In this document: one piece after another, positions 45,291 to 53,679 of the stretch
How positions within the stretch are numbered: the first letter of the stretch is position 1
How the letters are laid out: every line of letters starts with the position of its first letter
Source: Clostridium cadaveris
Lineage (GTDB): Bacteria; Bacillota; Clostridia; Clostridiales; Clostridiaceae
DNA length: 64,000 nt
Assembly (NCBI RefSeq): GCF_020911725.1
Contig: NZ_CP076620.1
Coordinates: 2,112,501 to 2,176,500 of the forward strand
Direction of reading: 5' to 3'
Made by a program: the position numbers and the translations under genes
Notes under the pieces: generated by a model
Databases searched by the model: none
Seen by the model: the letters and a program-made list of their open reading frames with translations, nothing else
Told to the model about the DNA's origin: nothing

Positions 45291-46490
45291 TTATTTTCTT
45301 TGGTATTTTCCATCCCATACAATTGATTTATAGCTTTCTCCATCTGTGTCGCCTTCAGTGCTGAATAATAACACCTTTGAGTTTTCATCTAATTTAAGTT
45401 TTTCTTTTATTTCTTTAAGTTCTGGATTTCTCATGATTTCAGCAACACATCCAAAAGCTGATGCACCACTTTCTCCTGAAATAACCTTGCTATCTCCATG
45501 TGATGGATTTCCAAGGATTCTCATTCCTTGTGCTGCTGCATAATCAGGACATGAAATAAAGTTGTCTGCATAGTCTCTTAAAATCTCCCAACCTATGCTA
45601 CAAGGCTCTCCACAAGCAAGTCCTGCCATTAATGTATCCATATCACCTGTTACAAAGTGAAGTTTTCCATCATTAGCATCTGCTGTACGGAAAACGCAGT
45701 CTGCCTTATTTGGTTCAACTATAGTTATAATAGGTCTTTCTTCTCCATAAATAGATGAAAAAAATCCTGTTATAGCTCCTGCAAAAGAACCAACTCCTGC
45801 TTGAAGGAATATATGAGTTGGCTTTTCATTAAGCTGTGTATAAGCTTCATAACCCATAGTTCCATAGCCTTGGATTATCCAAGTTGGAATATCCTCATAA
45901 CCTTCCCAGGCTGTATCCTGTACCATAACCCATCCTTTCTTTTGTGCTTCACTAAATGCAAGTCGAACTGCTTCATCATAATTAAGATCTGTTATAGAGG
46001 CTTCAGCTCCTTCTGCTTGTATATTTTTAAGTCTCTCTTTGGAACTTCCTTTTGGCATATAGACAACTGATTTTTGTCTAAGCTGTTTTGCTGTCCACGC
46101 AACACCTCTACCATGATTTCCATCTGTAGCTGTAATAAATGTTATTTCTCCAAGTCTTTCTCTTATTTCATCAGAGATTAACTTTTCATATGGAAGATCT
46201 GAAATATTTTCTCCAAGCTTATTTGCAAGGTAATTTCCTATTGAATAACTTCCTCCTAAGACTTTAAAAGCATTAAGCCCAAAACGATAAGATTCATCTT
46301 TTATATAAACGTTTCCAAGACCCATATCCTTTGCTGTATTTTTCATTTCTGCAAGCGGTGTAAATTCATATACTGGGAAGCTTGCATGAAAATTTTGAAC
46401 TTTCTTAGCATGTTCAAGGCTTAAAAAATCTAAGTTATATTTGCTTCCTTTTTTTCGTTCGAATTGAACAAGTTTAAATTCTTCTTTCAT
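45291..46490 (-). CDS. dpaL: Diaminopropionate ammonia-lyase (YgeX/DpaL)
   Basis: A fold-type II PLP enzyme of 399 residues that splits 2,3-diaminopropionate (either enantiomer in E. coli) into pyruvate and two ammonia via aminoacrylate. The PLP lysine is Lys76 in NAFKVLGGS; ATDGNHGRGVAW and QAGVGSFAGAITGFF are further signatures. Its first-gene position behind an exact sigma-54 promoter, and the linked RidA that would remove aminoacrylate, make a coherent unit. Confidence 0.94.
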   Translation of the reverse strand: MKEEFKLVQFERKKGSKYNLDFLSLEHAKKVQNFHASFPVYEFTPLAEMKNTAKDMGLGNVYIKDESYRFGLNAFKVLGGSYSIGNYLANKLGENISDLPYEKLISDEIRERLGEITFITATDGNHGRGVAWTAKQLRQKSVVYMPKGSSKERLKNIQAEGAEASITDLNYDEAVRLAFSEAQKKGWVMVQDTAWEGYEDIPTWIIQGYGTMGYEAYTQLNEKPTHIFLQAGVGSFAGAITGFFSSIYGEERPIITIVEPNKADCVFRTADANDGKLHFVTGDMDTLMAGLACGEPCSIGWEILRDYADNFISCPDYAAAQGMRILGNPSHGDSKVISGESGASAFGCVAEIMRNPELKEIKEKLKLDENSKVLLFSTEGDTDGESYKSIVWDGKYQRK

Positions 46491-46533
46491 TTCAATTTCC
46501 TTTCCTTAGTGAATTTGTTTACGCTTATATTAA

Positions 46534-46550
46534 TAGCAATTGTTGTGCCA
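46534..46550 (-). promoter_or_regulatory. Sigma-54 promoter of the dpaL operon
   Basis: On the minus strand TGGCAC-AACAA-TTGCTA, matching the -24/-12 consensus (TGGCAC-N5-TTGCW) exactly, 44 bases upstream of the dpaL start. Confidence 0.92.
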
Positions 46551-46637
46551 AAATCATTTAAATTAGAAGTTGTTTATTTCTATCATGGCAAAGACCTTAA
46601 TTTCAATAGATTCATAAAGGATTTTTTATAAAAAAAT

Positions 46638-46677
46638 AAAAGTATTGAATTCTTTACCTTTAAATTTCAATACTTTT
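46638..46677 (-). terminator. Terminator after the sigma-54 activator gene
   Basis: AAAAGTATTGAA with perfect complement, followed on the minus strand by ATTTTTTT. It separates the activator gene from the sigma-54 promoter. Confidence 0.8.
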
Positions 46678-46683
46678 ATCTAT

Positions 46684-46737
46684 TATCATTTTGAGAAAAA
46701 TTATCATTTTGAGAATGCTTTTTTATCATTTTGAGAA
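46684..46737. promoter_or_regulatory. Three direct repeats, probable upstream activating sites
   Basis: TATCATTTTGAGAA occurs three times exactly, at 46684-46697, 46702-46715 and 46724-46737 (spacing 18 and 22). The core TCA-N3-TGA is a dyad. They lie 134-187 bases upstream of the sigma-54 -24 element, normal for enhancers, and overlap the 3' end of the activator gene, including its stop codon. Confidence 0.75.
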
Positions 46738-48485
46738 TATTCTTCTAGTTTGCGATACAAAGTTGCAAGTCCTATTCCAAGAGACTTTGCCGCTTTCTTT
46801 TTCCCTTCAGTATCACTTCCATAAAGTCTTATAGCTTTAAGTATTTCTTCCTTTTCCAGTTCCTTTAGGCTTCTAACTGTTTCATAGGATACATCTATAG
46901 ATTCTTTAGTTTCCTCCCTAGCCTCTTCAAAGAAATTGTCAGGGAGAGTTTTTGTATCTAATATTCCTTCATTTTCCATCATATTTATCATAAATTCCAT
47001 GGTATTTTCTAGCTCTCTAACATTTCCATACCATGGATAATTATAGAGATAATCCATAGTTTCTTCAGATATTCTTCTCAAATTCTTCCCGAAAAGTTTT
47101 GCATAACGTTTAGCAAAGAAATAAACGAGTTCTTTTATGTCCTCTCGTCTTTCACGGAGAGGTGCTATTTTAAGAGGAATTACATTTAATCTATAATACA
47201 AATCCTCTCTAAATTTATTTGCAGCCATCATTTCCTTTAAATCTTTGTTTGTTGCCGCAATTACACGTACATCTATAGGTATTACTTGATTGGAGCCTAT
47301 ACGTATAATTTTTCTTTCTTGCAATACTCTTAAAAGTTTAACTTGAAGATACAGCGGCATATCCCCTATTTCATCAAGGAAGATTACTCCTTTGTTGGCA
47401 AGTTCAAATTTCCCCATACGACCATTAGGATCAGCTCCTGAGAATGCCCCTTTTACATATCCAAAAAGCTCAGATTCTAAAAGAGGCTCTGGTATAGCAC
47501 CACAGTTTATGGCGACAAACCTATTATCTTTTCTACTGCTTGCTTTCCATATAGCAGTTGCAACCATTTCTTTTCCCGTACCGCTTTCTCCTGTTATCAA
47601 AACTGTAGACGTACTTTTAGCGACTTTTTTTATTTCCTTCTGCATATGTATTGTCTGCGGACTGACACCTATTATATTAAAAGAGCTCATTGGATTTATT
47701 GTACTAGTTATTTCATAATATTTTTCTTGAAGATCTCTTATACTATCAAATATAAGGACTTTTGAATATCTCTGAGGCTCTTTATTAAGGTCATATAAGT
47801 GTCCCATTATGTAATATTCTTTTTCTTTAAGCAGCATTATGTACTCATTTTGACGATTAAGATTATCCCCAGTAGGAGTTACTGTTGCTATACTTCCTTC
47901 AAGTTTATCCATTGCAAGCTGACGTTTAGCAGAATCATTAGCCATAGTTATTACATTATCATTACCAAAGATTATTATTCCACGCTCAATATGATTTATG
48001 ACACAATCAAGGGCATTAAGAATAACAGCTCTTTTCTTCATCTCCGTAACTTCGGCAGCCTTTACCGCAATGAAATCTGCAATCTGTGATAAAAGTTCCA
48101 AATACATAGATTCTTTTGATAGAATAAGTTCCTTTTGTTCTTTTGTACTTCCTACAAGGCCTATAGCTCCTATAATCTCTCCACCTAGTCTCAATGGCAT
48201 TGAAATTTCTATTTCTTCTTTACATGTATCACGCTTAGGACATTTCTGACAAAGAGCTTCCTTACCAGGATTGTATATTATCTCTGTATTTCCTGTAATC
48301 ATAAGATGCTTGTACACATATCCTTCAGCTGACATATCTTCGTTTATATGCTTTTGAAAAATACCTGTTCCAGCTACACGAAATAGATTTTTATCAACAA
48401 CCTCTACCTCAACTTGAGCTATTTTTGACATTATATCAGCATATTTCATTACAGTTTCCTGGATTTCAAGAAGTATACTAGCCAT
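46704..48485 (-). CDS. Sigma-54-dependent activator, YgeV-like
   Basis: A 593-residue enhancer-binding protein. The sensory N-terminus (1-150) has a cysteine group C79-x2-C82-x5-C88 as in PrdR/YgeV-type activators; a PAS-like region follows (about 160-260). The AAA+ domain has GESGTGKE (Walker A), the sigma-54 contact loop as GAFSGA, and FLDEIGDMPL (Walker B). The C-terminal Fis-type helix-turn-helix is KAAKSLGIGLATLYRKLEEY. Length and domain order match E. coli YgeV, which also neighbours ygeX-ygeY. Its gene ends within the three repeat sites upstream of the dpaL promoter. Confidence 0.93.
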   Translation of the reverse strand: MASILLEIQETVMKYADIMSKIAQVEVEVVDKNLFRVAGTGIFQKHINEDMSAEGYVYKHLMITGNTEIIYNPGKEALCQKCPKRDTCKEEIEISMPLRLGGEIIGAIGLVGSTKEQKELILSKESMYLELLSQIADFIAVKAAEVTEMKKRAVILNALDCVINHIERGIIIFGNDNVITMANDSAKRQLAMDKLEGSIATVTPTGDNLNRQNEYIMLLKEKEYYIMGHLYDLNKEPQRYSKVLIFDSIRDLQEKYYEITSTINPMSSFNIIGVSPQTIHMQKEIKKVAKSTSTVLITGESGTGKEMVATAIWKASSRKDNRFVAINCGAIPEPLLESELFGYVKGAFSGADPNGRMGKFELANKGVIFLDEIGDMPLYLQVKLLRVLQERKIIRIGSNQVIPIDVRVIAATNKDLKEMMAANKFREDLYYRLNVIPLKIAPLRERREDIKELVYFFAKRYAKLFGKNLRRISEETMDYLYNYPWYGNVRELENTMEFMINMMENEGILDTKTLPDNFFEEAREETKESIDVSYETVRSLKELEKEEILKAIRLYGSDTEGKKKAAKSLGIGLATLYRKLEEYSQNDKKAFSK

Positions 48486-48795
48486 GATTTCTCCTTTCTA
48501 GCTTTCCCATTATAATTTTTATGTATATATCTATTTTTTTAATAATTAATTATATCACAAATTCGAACTCTTAAGACTCCAAATTTCCCATTTGTAAACT
48601 TAAAAAATTTATATTTGCTAATTATTAGAATCATGCAAATGTTCAATCTTCAATTTATGGATATGTGTAAGAAAGGAATCAAACGAGGCAGCCTAAACTG
48701 TCTCGCCTATCAAGTCTAACTTTTGGAAACCACATCAATTCTTTCTGAATATAAAGTGTTTTTTTAATCTAATAATATATAAAAATTGACCAATT
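48486..48795. other. Gap between the activator and manganese catalase genes
   Basis: Mostly AT-rich DNA. A 28-codon plus-strand frame at 48633-48719 has more GC than its surroundings but no ribosome site. I see no promoter or RNA structure that I would defend. Confidence 0.3.
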
Positions 48796-49467
48796 TTATC
48801 TTCTTGGATTTTCAAATGAAGGGGGTGTTGGATTAGGAGCTTCATGAGAAGGTCCTGGATTTGATAAATTGAAATAAAGTTTAGAGTCCTCTGTAACTCC
48901 AAAATCTTTATTTGAACCACTCTTTTGAATCTTATTAAGTGCTTCTCTAAATAAAGCATTATGAGCTTCTTCCCTATTGAGCAAAAAATCTATAGTTGCT
49001 CGTACTTCCTTGTCTTCAATCTGTCTATATAAATATTCATATACAACTTTTGCTCTTTGTTCTGATGCTATATTCGATAATAAGTCAGCAACTAGATCAC
49101 CTGTTACTGTTACATAATCTGCAGTCCATGGAGCTCCTGATGAATTAATTAATACTGGAGATAATCCACATTGTACATGAGTTTGAATTTCTCCATTTTT
49201 AACATCATTATTATTTACATCATGACCATTTAACAAATTTATTGTTTGTGCAACCATTTCCATATGACTTAATTCTTCCGCACCAATATCTAAAAATAAA
49301 TCCTTTATTTCTGGATCTTTAATTCTAAAGCTTTGAGAAATATATTGCATTGCTGCCTTTAATTCTCCATTACCTCCACCTAATTGCTCTTGCATTAACA
49401 CAGCATATTGGGGATTAGGTTTTTCTACTTTTACTTCATGCAATAACTGCTTTTTGTGTTCAAACAT
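48796..49467 (-). CDS. Manganese catalase family protein (CotJC-like)
   Basis: A 223-residue non-heme dimanganese catalase. The four-helix bundle ligands are visible: GELKAAMQYISQSF (Glu), GAEELSHMEMV (Glu and His), EQRAKVVYEYLYRQI (Glu) and NREEAHNALFREAL (Glu, His). Length suits the short CotJC/YjqC branch, often linked to spores. AGGAGGAAAG precedes the ATG. Divergent from two coat-type genes, which supports a spore role by context. Confidence 0.9.
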   Translation of the reverse strand: MFEHKKQLLHEVKVEKPNPQYAVLMQEQLGGGNGELKAAMQYISQSFRIKDPEIKDLFLDIGAEELSHMEMVAQTINLLNGHDVNNNDVKNGEIQTHVQCGLSPVLINSSGAPWTADYVTVTGDLVADLLSNIASEQRAKVVYEYLYRQIEDKEVRATIDFLLNREEAHNALFREALNKIQKSGSNKDFGVTEDSKLYFNLSNPGPSHEAPNPTPPSFENPRR

Positions 49468-49622
49468 ACTCTTTCCTCCTTGTTAATAAACATAATTTTA
49501 AGTCTATTATTTCATATTATTAGAATTAATATGCACTATATAAATATAAAATCCACGTATAATTTATATGTTTATTTCAAATATTGTGACTAATATTAAA
49601 ATTTAATTAGGAAGATGATTAT

Positions 49623-49808
49623 ATGTCTAACTTAAATGAATTAGAGTTACAAAACTTACGTCATTTAATAAGTGCTCATTCTAATATTGAAAAGAAACTA
49701 ACTTTCTATTCCCAACAATGCACTGATTCTAACCTTAAACAAATGCTAGAAAAAGATGCTCAGGGTGCTAAAAGAAGTAAAGATACCTTAATGGGATTTC
49801 TAAATTAG
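49623..49808 (+). CDS. Small CotF-like spore coat-type protein
   Basis: A 61-residue protein, NELELQNLRHLISAHSNIEKKLTFYSQQCTDSNLKQMLEKDAQGAKRSKDTLMGFLN, resembling the short partner of the clostridial CotF-like pairs: an all-helical, glutamine-rich ferritin-like hairpin. AGGAAG precedes the ATG. The second member of the pair starts 12 bases after its stop. A role in the spore coat is inferred from family and from the neighbouring catalase. Confidence 0.7.
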   Translation: MSNLNELELQNLRHLISAHSNIEKKLTFYSQQCTDSNLKQMLEKDAQGAKRSKDTLMGFLN

Positions 49809-49820
49809 GAGGAATATATT

Positions 49821-50069
49821 ATGAATGAAAAAGAAATGATTAATGATTACATGGCTGAAATAAATTCTAGTATATCTGCTTATGGTAGCATAATTGCTCA
49901 AACTGAAAATGAGCAACTTCGTCAAACAATTCAGGGAATGAGAAATCAAGACGAAATTCGTCAATATGCTTTATTCAAATAAGCAAAGAATAAAACATAT
50001 TATATTCCTGCTCAACAAGCGACTTCTGAAGAAATTGCTACAGTTAAGCTTCAATTGTCTCAAGATTAA
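49821..50069 (+). pseudogene. CotF-like spore coat-type gene with an in-frame stop
   Basis: From ATG 49821 (AGGAGGA upstream) the frame reads MNEKEMINDYMAEINSSIS...RNQDEIRQYALFK, meets TAA at 49980-49982 (codon 54), and then continues in the same frame as AKNKTYYIPAQQATSEEIATVKLQLSQD to a stop at 50067. The joined 82-residue product is the expected coat-protein length, and the tail PAQQAT matches the pattern of relatives. A CAA-to-TAA change would explain the stop. A 53-residue truncated form may still be made. Confidence 0.75.
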
Positions 50070-50089
50070 TTTACTTAACATAAGATGGA

Positions 50090-50119
50090 GTCGTAAGATT
50101 TATTAAAAAATCTTACGGC
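50090..50119 (+). terminator. Terminator after the coat-type pair
   Basis: GTCGTAAGATT paired with AATCTTACGGC (one wobble) then TTTGTT. Confidence 0.65.
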
Positions 50120-50198
50120 TTTGTTAAATTTAAAATAGACTTAAAATCTTAAAAGATATGATATAAAAATCATATAAATTAATTTTTAATAAATTATA

Positions 50199-50921
50199 TT
50201 ATATATTATGCAACTTATGTATTATGTCATTTTCTACCTTTTGCTCTCCTAGTCTCTCTATGATTTCTGCAAATCTTTCTTTACCCTCTGCCTTTTCATT
50301 GTAGTATTCAATGGCTATTTTTATAAGTTTTTTTATATCTTCTTCTTTAAATTTTCTATCCATTGGATTAGCTTTTCTAGCTTTTCTACCAGAACGTCCT
50401 CCTAAGAAAATCATAAATTCCATTTCATTTTTTTCTGCATTATAAGATGGCATAACAGAAAAATCATTACTTTGAGCTTTTCCGTAGCTATTTATACATC
50501 CAAATACTCCTATCTTAAATTTTCCTGGAACCTTCATACCTAAAAAGTCATTTTCTATTGATTTTGCTAATGCTCTAGTATCTATAAGTCCATGTTTGCA
50601 TACAGTACCTTTACATGAAATGATTGCCCTTACAGTATTGCCGGCTCCGCCTATTCTAAGATTTCTCTCCTTGGCAAATTTAATAACTTCTTCTATATCT
50701 TCTTCTTTTATAAAAGGTATTTCAATAGTAAGTCTGCTCGTAAGACTTATCTCGCCATTTCCATAAGTTTCGGCTATTTTTGCTAGATCTCTCATCTCAC
50801 TAGCTTTAAAATACCCTACATCACTTAAAAATCTAAAAACATAAAAATCTTCCTGTTTTTGATTTATTATACCTTTTTTCTTTAAGCTTAATTTTTCTTC
50901 ATTACTAAATTTTCTATTCAT
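50199..50921 (-). CDS. Nitrite/sulfite reductase-like protein (siroheme/4Fe-4S half-domain)
   Basis: A 240-residue protein with the ferredoxin-like half-domain (residues about 25-95, GNGEISLTSRLTIEIP) followed by an abbreviated 4Fe-4S/siroheme domain. The conserved Cys group is incomplete: C103-x4-C108 and C142, but the fourth position is Tyr146 (GCINSYGKAQSND, where CxxxC is usual). A full reductase has about 500 or more residues, so this is the small clostridial type of unknown function. Start at ATG 50921 with AGAGGTG upstream; a codon eight triplets earlier is less likely. Confidence 0.8.
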   Translation of the reverse strand: MNRKFSNEEKLSLKKKGIINQKQEDFYVFRFLSDVGYFKASEMRDLAKIAETYGNGEISLTSRLTIEIPFIKEEDIEEVIKFAKERNLRIGGAGNTVRAIISCKGTVCKHGLIDTRALAKSIENDFLGMKVPGKFKIGVFGCINSYGKAQSNDFSVMPSYNAEKNEMEFMIFLGGRSGRKARKANPMDRKFKEEDIKKLIKIAIEYYNEKAEGKERFAEIIERLGEQKVENDIIHKLHNI

Positions 50922-51038
50922 TATATCACCTCTTAATATTTCCAACCCTATTATATATCATATATTTGTCAGAAACCTATATAAATATATTATGATAATA
51001 ATATGTAATTACCTATACATGATAATTTTATAAAATAG

Positions 51039-51070
51039 AATACCTCATCGAATTAAATCAATGAGGTATT
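51039..51070 (-). terminator. Terminator after the GNAT gene
   Basis: AATACCTCAT with perfect complement and 12-base loop, just past the GNAT stop on the minus strand. Confidence 0.65.
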
Positions 51071-51076
51071 TTTTAG

Positions 51077-51562
51077 CTATTTTATTTTCTGATAAGCCCT
51101 TCGTGGACTTCCGTCTTCAACGGTAATCTGACCACAATATTCAAAACCATTTTTACATAAAATATTCTGCATTATCTTGTTATCTTCGTGAGTATCTATT
51201 CTAAGATTTCCGCATTTTTTAAAGCACCATTTAACACATTCATCAAAAATACCTTTTTTCTCACCGCTGCTTGCAATTCTATGAATTGTTCCATAAGGTT
51301 TATCATTTATCCATTTTCCGCAGGTAATAACCTTATAGGTTGGATCCTCTCCCACAATAAAAACAAAGACTCCTACTATATTCTTATCTTCTTCTATTAC
51401 ATAGCATATATTATTTAGAATATCTTCTTCTATAAGTTCCCTCTTTGGATATCCATTTAGCCATTGATTAGGATTCCCAGTTTCACATTGAACACGCTTT
51501 GCATATGAATATATTTCTAATAACTGATTTATATCTTCAGTTGCTGCATTTCTAATGTTCAT
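51077..51562 (-). CDS. GNAT-family N-acetyltransferase
   Basis: A 161-residue acetyl-CoA-dependent acetyltransferase: NIRNAATEDINQLLEIY at the N-terminus, the central VGVFVFIVGEDPTY strand, a HRIASSGEKKGIFDECVKWCF acetyl-CoA region and NGFEYCGQITVEDGSPRRAYQKI at the C-terminus. Substrate unknown. GGAGGAG stands 8 bases before the ATG at 51562, which I prefer to an in-frame start 8 codons earlier. Next to endonuclease IV, 32 bases behind. Confidence 0.85.
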   Translation of the reverse strand: MNIRNAATEDINQLLEIYSYAKRVQCETGNPNQWLNGYPKRELIEEDILNNICYVIEEDKNIVGVFVFIVGEDPTYKVITCGKWINDKPYGTIHRIASSGEKKGIFDECVKWCFKKCGNLRIDTHEDNKIMQNILCKNGFEYCGQITVEDGSPRRAYQKIK

Positions 51563-51594
51563 CTTAATTTCTCCTCCTAAAACCATTATAAATT

Positions 51595-52428
51595 TTAATC
51601 CTTATACACATTTCTTAATATTTCTATCTCTTTTCCATAACCCTCAAGCTCATTTGGTGTCTCTAAAAAGAATGGAAGATGTTTTAGTTTTGGATGATTT
51701 ATAATCCTTGTTATTGCTTCAAGTCCTAATGAACCTTCCCCTATTTTTTCATGTCTATCCTTATGGCTTTCAAAAGGATTTTTGCTATCATTTAAGTGAA
51801 TAGCCTGAAGTCTAGATAGACCTATAATTCTATCAAACTCTTCTAAAACTCCATCTAAATCATTTACTATGTCATAGCCTGCATCATAAACGTGGCATGT
51901 GTCAAGACATACACCCATATGATCCTTAAGATTTACTCTATCTATGATTTCAGCAATCTCTTCAAAACTTCTTCCAACCTCTGAGCCCTTTCCAGCCATT
52001 GTTTCTAAAAGCACTTTTGTAGTTTGCTCTGGCTTTATAACAATATTTAGCATATCTACAATATAGTTTATTCCTATGTCTACTCCCTGCTTTACATGGC
52101 TTCCTGGATGAAAATTATAGAGATTATTTGGCAGGTATTCCATTCTAGCTAAATCATCAGCCATGGTTTCCACAGCAAATTCCCTAGTTCTTTCATCTGC
52201 TGAACATGCATTTAACGTATAAGGAGCATGGGCTAAAAGCTTAGCAAATTTATTTTCTTTCATAATTTCTTTAAGAGCTTCTATATCAGACTCATCTATA
52301 TCCTTTGCTTTTCCTCCTCTTGGATTACGTGTGAAGAATTGAAAGGTGTTTGCATTTATTTGAAGTGCTTCTTTACCCATATTCTCAAATCCTTTTGTAG
52401 TTGATAAGTGACATCCTATATTTAACAT
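51595..52428 (-). CDS. nfo: Endonuclease IV (AP endonuclease)
   Basis: Cuts DNA 5' of abasic sites in base-excision repair, using three zinc ions. The 277-residue TIM barrel begins [84 protein letters not shown] and FFLETP carry the zinc ligands. The start at 52428 has TATGGAGG upstream; the longer frame to 52473 lacks similarity to the family. Confidence 0.95.
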   Translation of the reverse strand: MLNIGCHLSTTKGFENMGKEALQINANTFQFFTRNPRGGKAKDIDESDIEALKEIMKENKFAKLLAHAPYTLNACSADERTREFAVETMADDLARMEYLPNNLYNFHPGSHVKQGVDIGINYIVDMLNIVIKPEQTTKVLLETMAGKGSEVGRSFEEIAEIIDRVNLKDHMGVCLDTCHVYDAGYDIVNDLDGVLEEFDRIIGLSRLQAIHLNDSKNPFESHKDRHEKIGEGSLGLEAITRIINHPKLKHLPFFLETPNELEGYGKEIEILRNVYKD

Positions 52429-52614
52429 TACTTTTCCTCCATATTTATATCTAAAGTTTATTATTTGAAACATATAAAAATGTTATTTTTCATATATAAA
52501 TAATACTATATTAACTATATTTTATGCAACGGATAATTTCTATTATTTAATAAAAATTAGATTATAATAAGATTTTCTTTATGTTTATTTCCTTGTTCTC
52601 TAAATATTATAAAA

Positions 52615-52646
52615 AAATCTCCATGGCATAATTGCCACAGAGATTT
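52615..52646 (-). terminator. Terminator after the DUF979 gene
   Basis: AAATCTCTGTGGCA / TGCCATGGAGATTT with wobble pairs, followed on the minus strand by TTTTTT. Confidence 0.7.
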
Positions 52647-52707
52647 AAATAAACCTAATCAATATTTTATATAAAGTATGGTAAATTTGAAATACGTATT
52701 TTATTCA

Positions 52708-53679
52708 TTAAGCTGCAATTAACATATATACTATTTGGAATATTAAAATACAAATTGCAGGTAATAGTTGCTTTTTAATTACTCCATAATCATCCTTCAT
52801 TTCAAGAATTGCAACAGATGTAAGGTTAAAGTTTGCAGCCATAGGTGTACATAATGTTCCACAATAACCACATGTAAGTGCAAGAGATCCAACTATAACA
52901 GGATCTGCACCTAATGCAAGAACAAATGGAGCACCTATTCCTACTGTAATAACTGTGATAGCTGCAAAAGCATTACCCATGATCATTGTGAATAAAGCCA
53001 TTGCAATAGCATATATTATGATACCTACTGTCATATTTCCTGATGGTACTACCTTTCCTACTAGATCAGCGATAACTTGTCCTACACCTGCTGAAGTAAA
53101 TATAGCACCTAATGCTCCTAAAAGCATAGGAAGCATACTGAACGCTCCAACAGTATCAAGAAGTCTTCTTGAATCATCAATAAAGACTTTTGGTGTATTG
53201 TCTTTTGAAAAAATCATCATAAGAACAACAGAAACCAAAACTCCTACTCCCACTCCTACAAGAGCACTGATCTTTGTAAATAATGCAAATGCAAGGGCAC
53301 AACATCCTATTGCAAGAGCAGGTATAAATATTTTCATTCCTATTTTATTATAATTCTGTTTTGATTCTTCAGCTGTAGGAACATTCCAAGTACCTTTGCT
53401 AACTTTATTAAGCATAGCTGGAGCGGCCATAATAACAACAAGTCCTCCAATTATCATCTTTCCTACATTAACTTTGTCTACAACAATTGTTGAGATAGGT
53501 TTACCAATAATAAATATAATAGCTAGTGAACACCAAAATACTGCTGTGCCTAGTCTATGAGGGTTACCTTTATCTTTAGCATTTTTGATTCCTGTGTAAA
53601 GAGCTATAAAACCCATGATTATATAAAGTATTTCTAAAAGTTTATTACTAAGTGATAATTGTCCAAAATAACTAAACAT
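52708..53679 (-). CDS. DUF979 membrane protein
   Basis: A 323-residue protein with about 9-10 membrane helices, opening LLEILYIIMGFIALYTGIKNAKDKGNPHRLGTAVFW and ending with GSLALTCGYCGTLCTPMAANFNL, as in DUF979. These proteins always pair with DUF969; the two together look like one split permease and often neighbour peptidases such as pyroglutamyl-peptidase. Its ATG overlaps the DUF969 stop (TAATG). Proposed peptide or amino-acid permease, by context only. Confidence 0.85.
   Translation of the reverse strand: MFSYFGQLSLSNKLLEILYIIMGFIALYTGIKNAKDKGNPHRLGTAVFWCSLAIIFIIGKPISTIVVDKVNVGKMIIGGLVVIMAAPAMLNKVSKGTWNVPTAEESKQNYNKIGMKIFIPALAIGCCALAFALFTKISALVGVGVGVLVSVVLMMIFSKDNTPKVFIDDSRRLLDTVGAFSMLPMLLGALGAIFTSAGVGQVIADLVGKVVPSGNMTVGIIIYAIAMALFTMIMGNAFAAITVITVGIGAPFVLALGADPVIVGSLALTCGYCGTLCTPMAANFNLTSVAILEMKDDYGVIKKQLLPAICILIFQIVYMLIAA

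Noticed and set aside
46684-46737. Three direct repeats as a small CRISPR array
   Set aside because: Units are 14 bp with 4-8 bp between them, much too short, no cas genes; the position fits activator-binding sites.
48633-48719. 28-codon plus-strand ORF as a small gene
   Set aside because: No ribosome site, no match to anything I know, and short frames of this size arise by chance.
49821-49982. A frameshift in the second coat-type gene
   Set aside because: The codons before and after are in one frame; only the TAA at 49980 breaks it.
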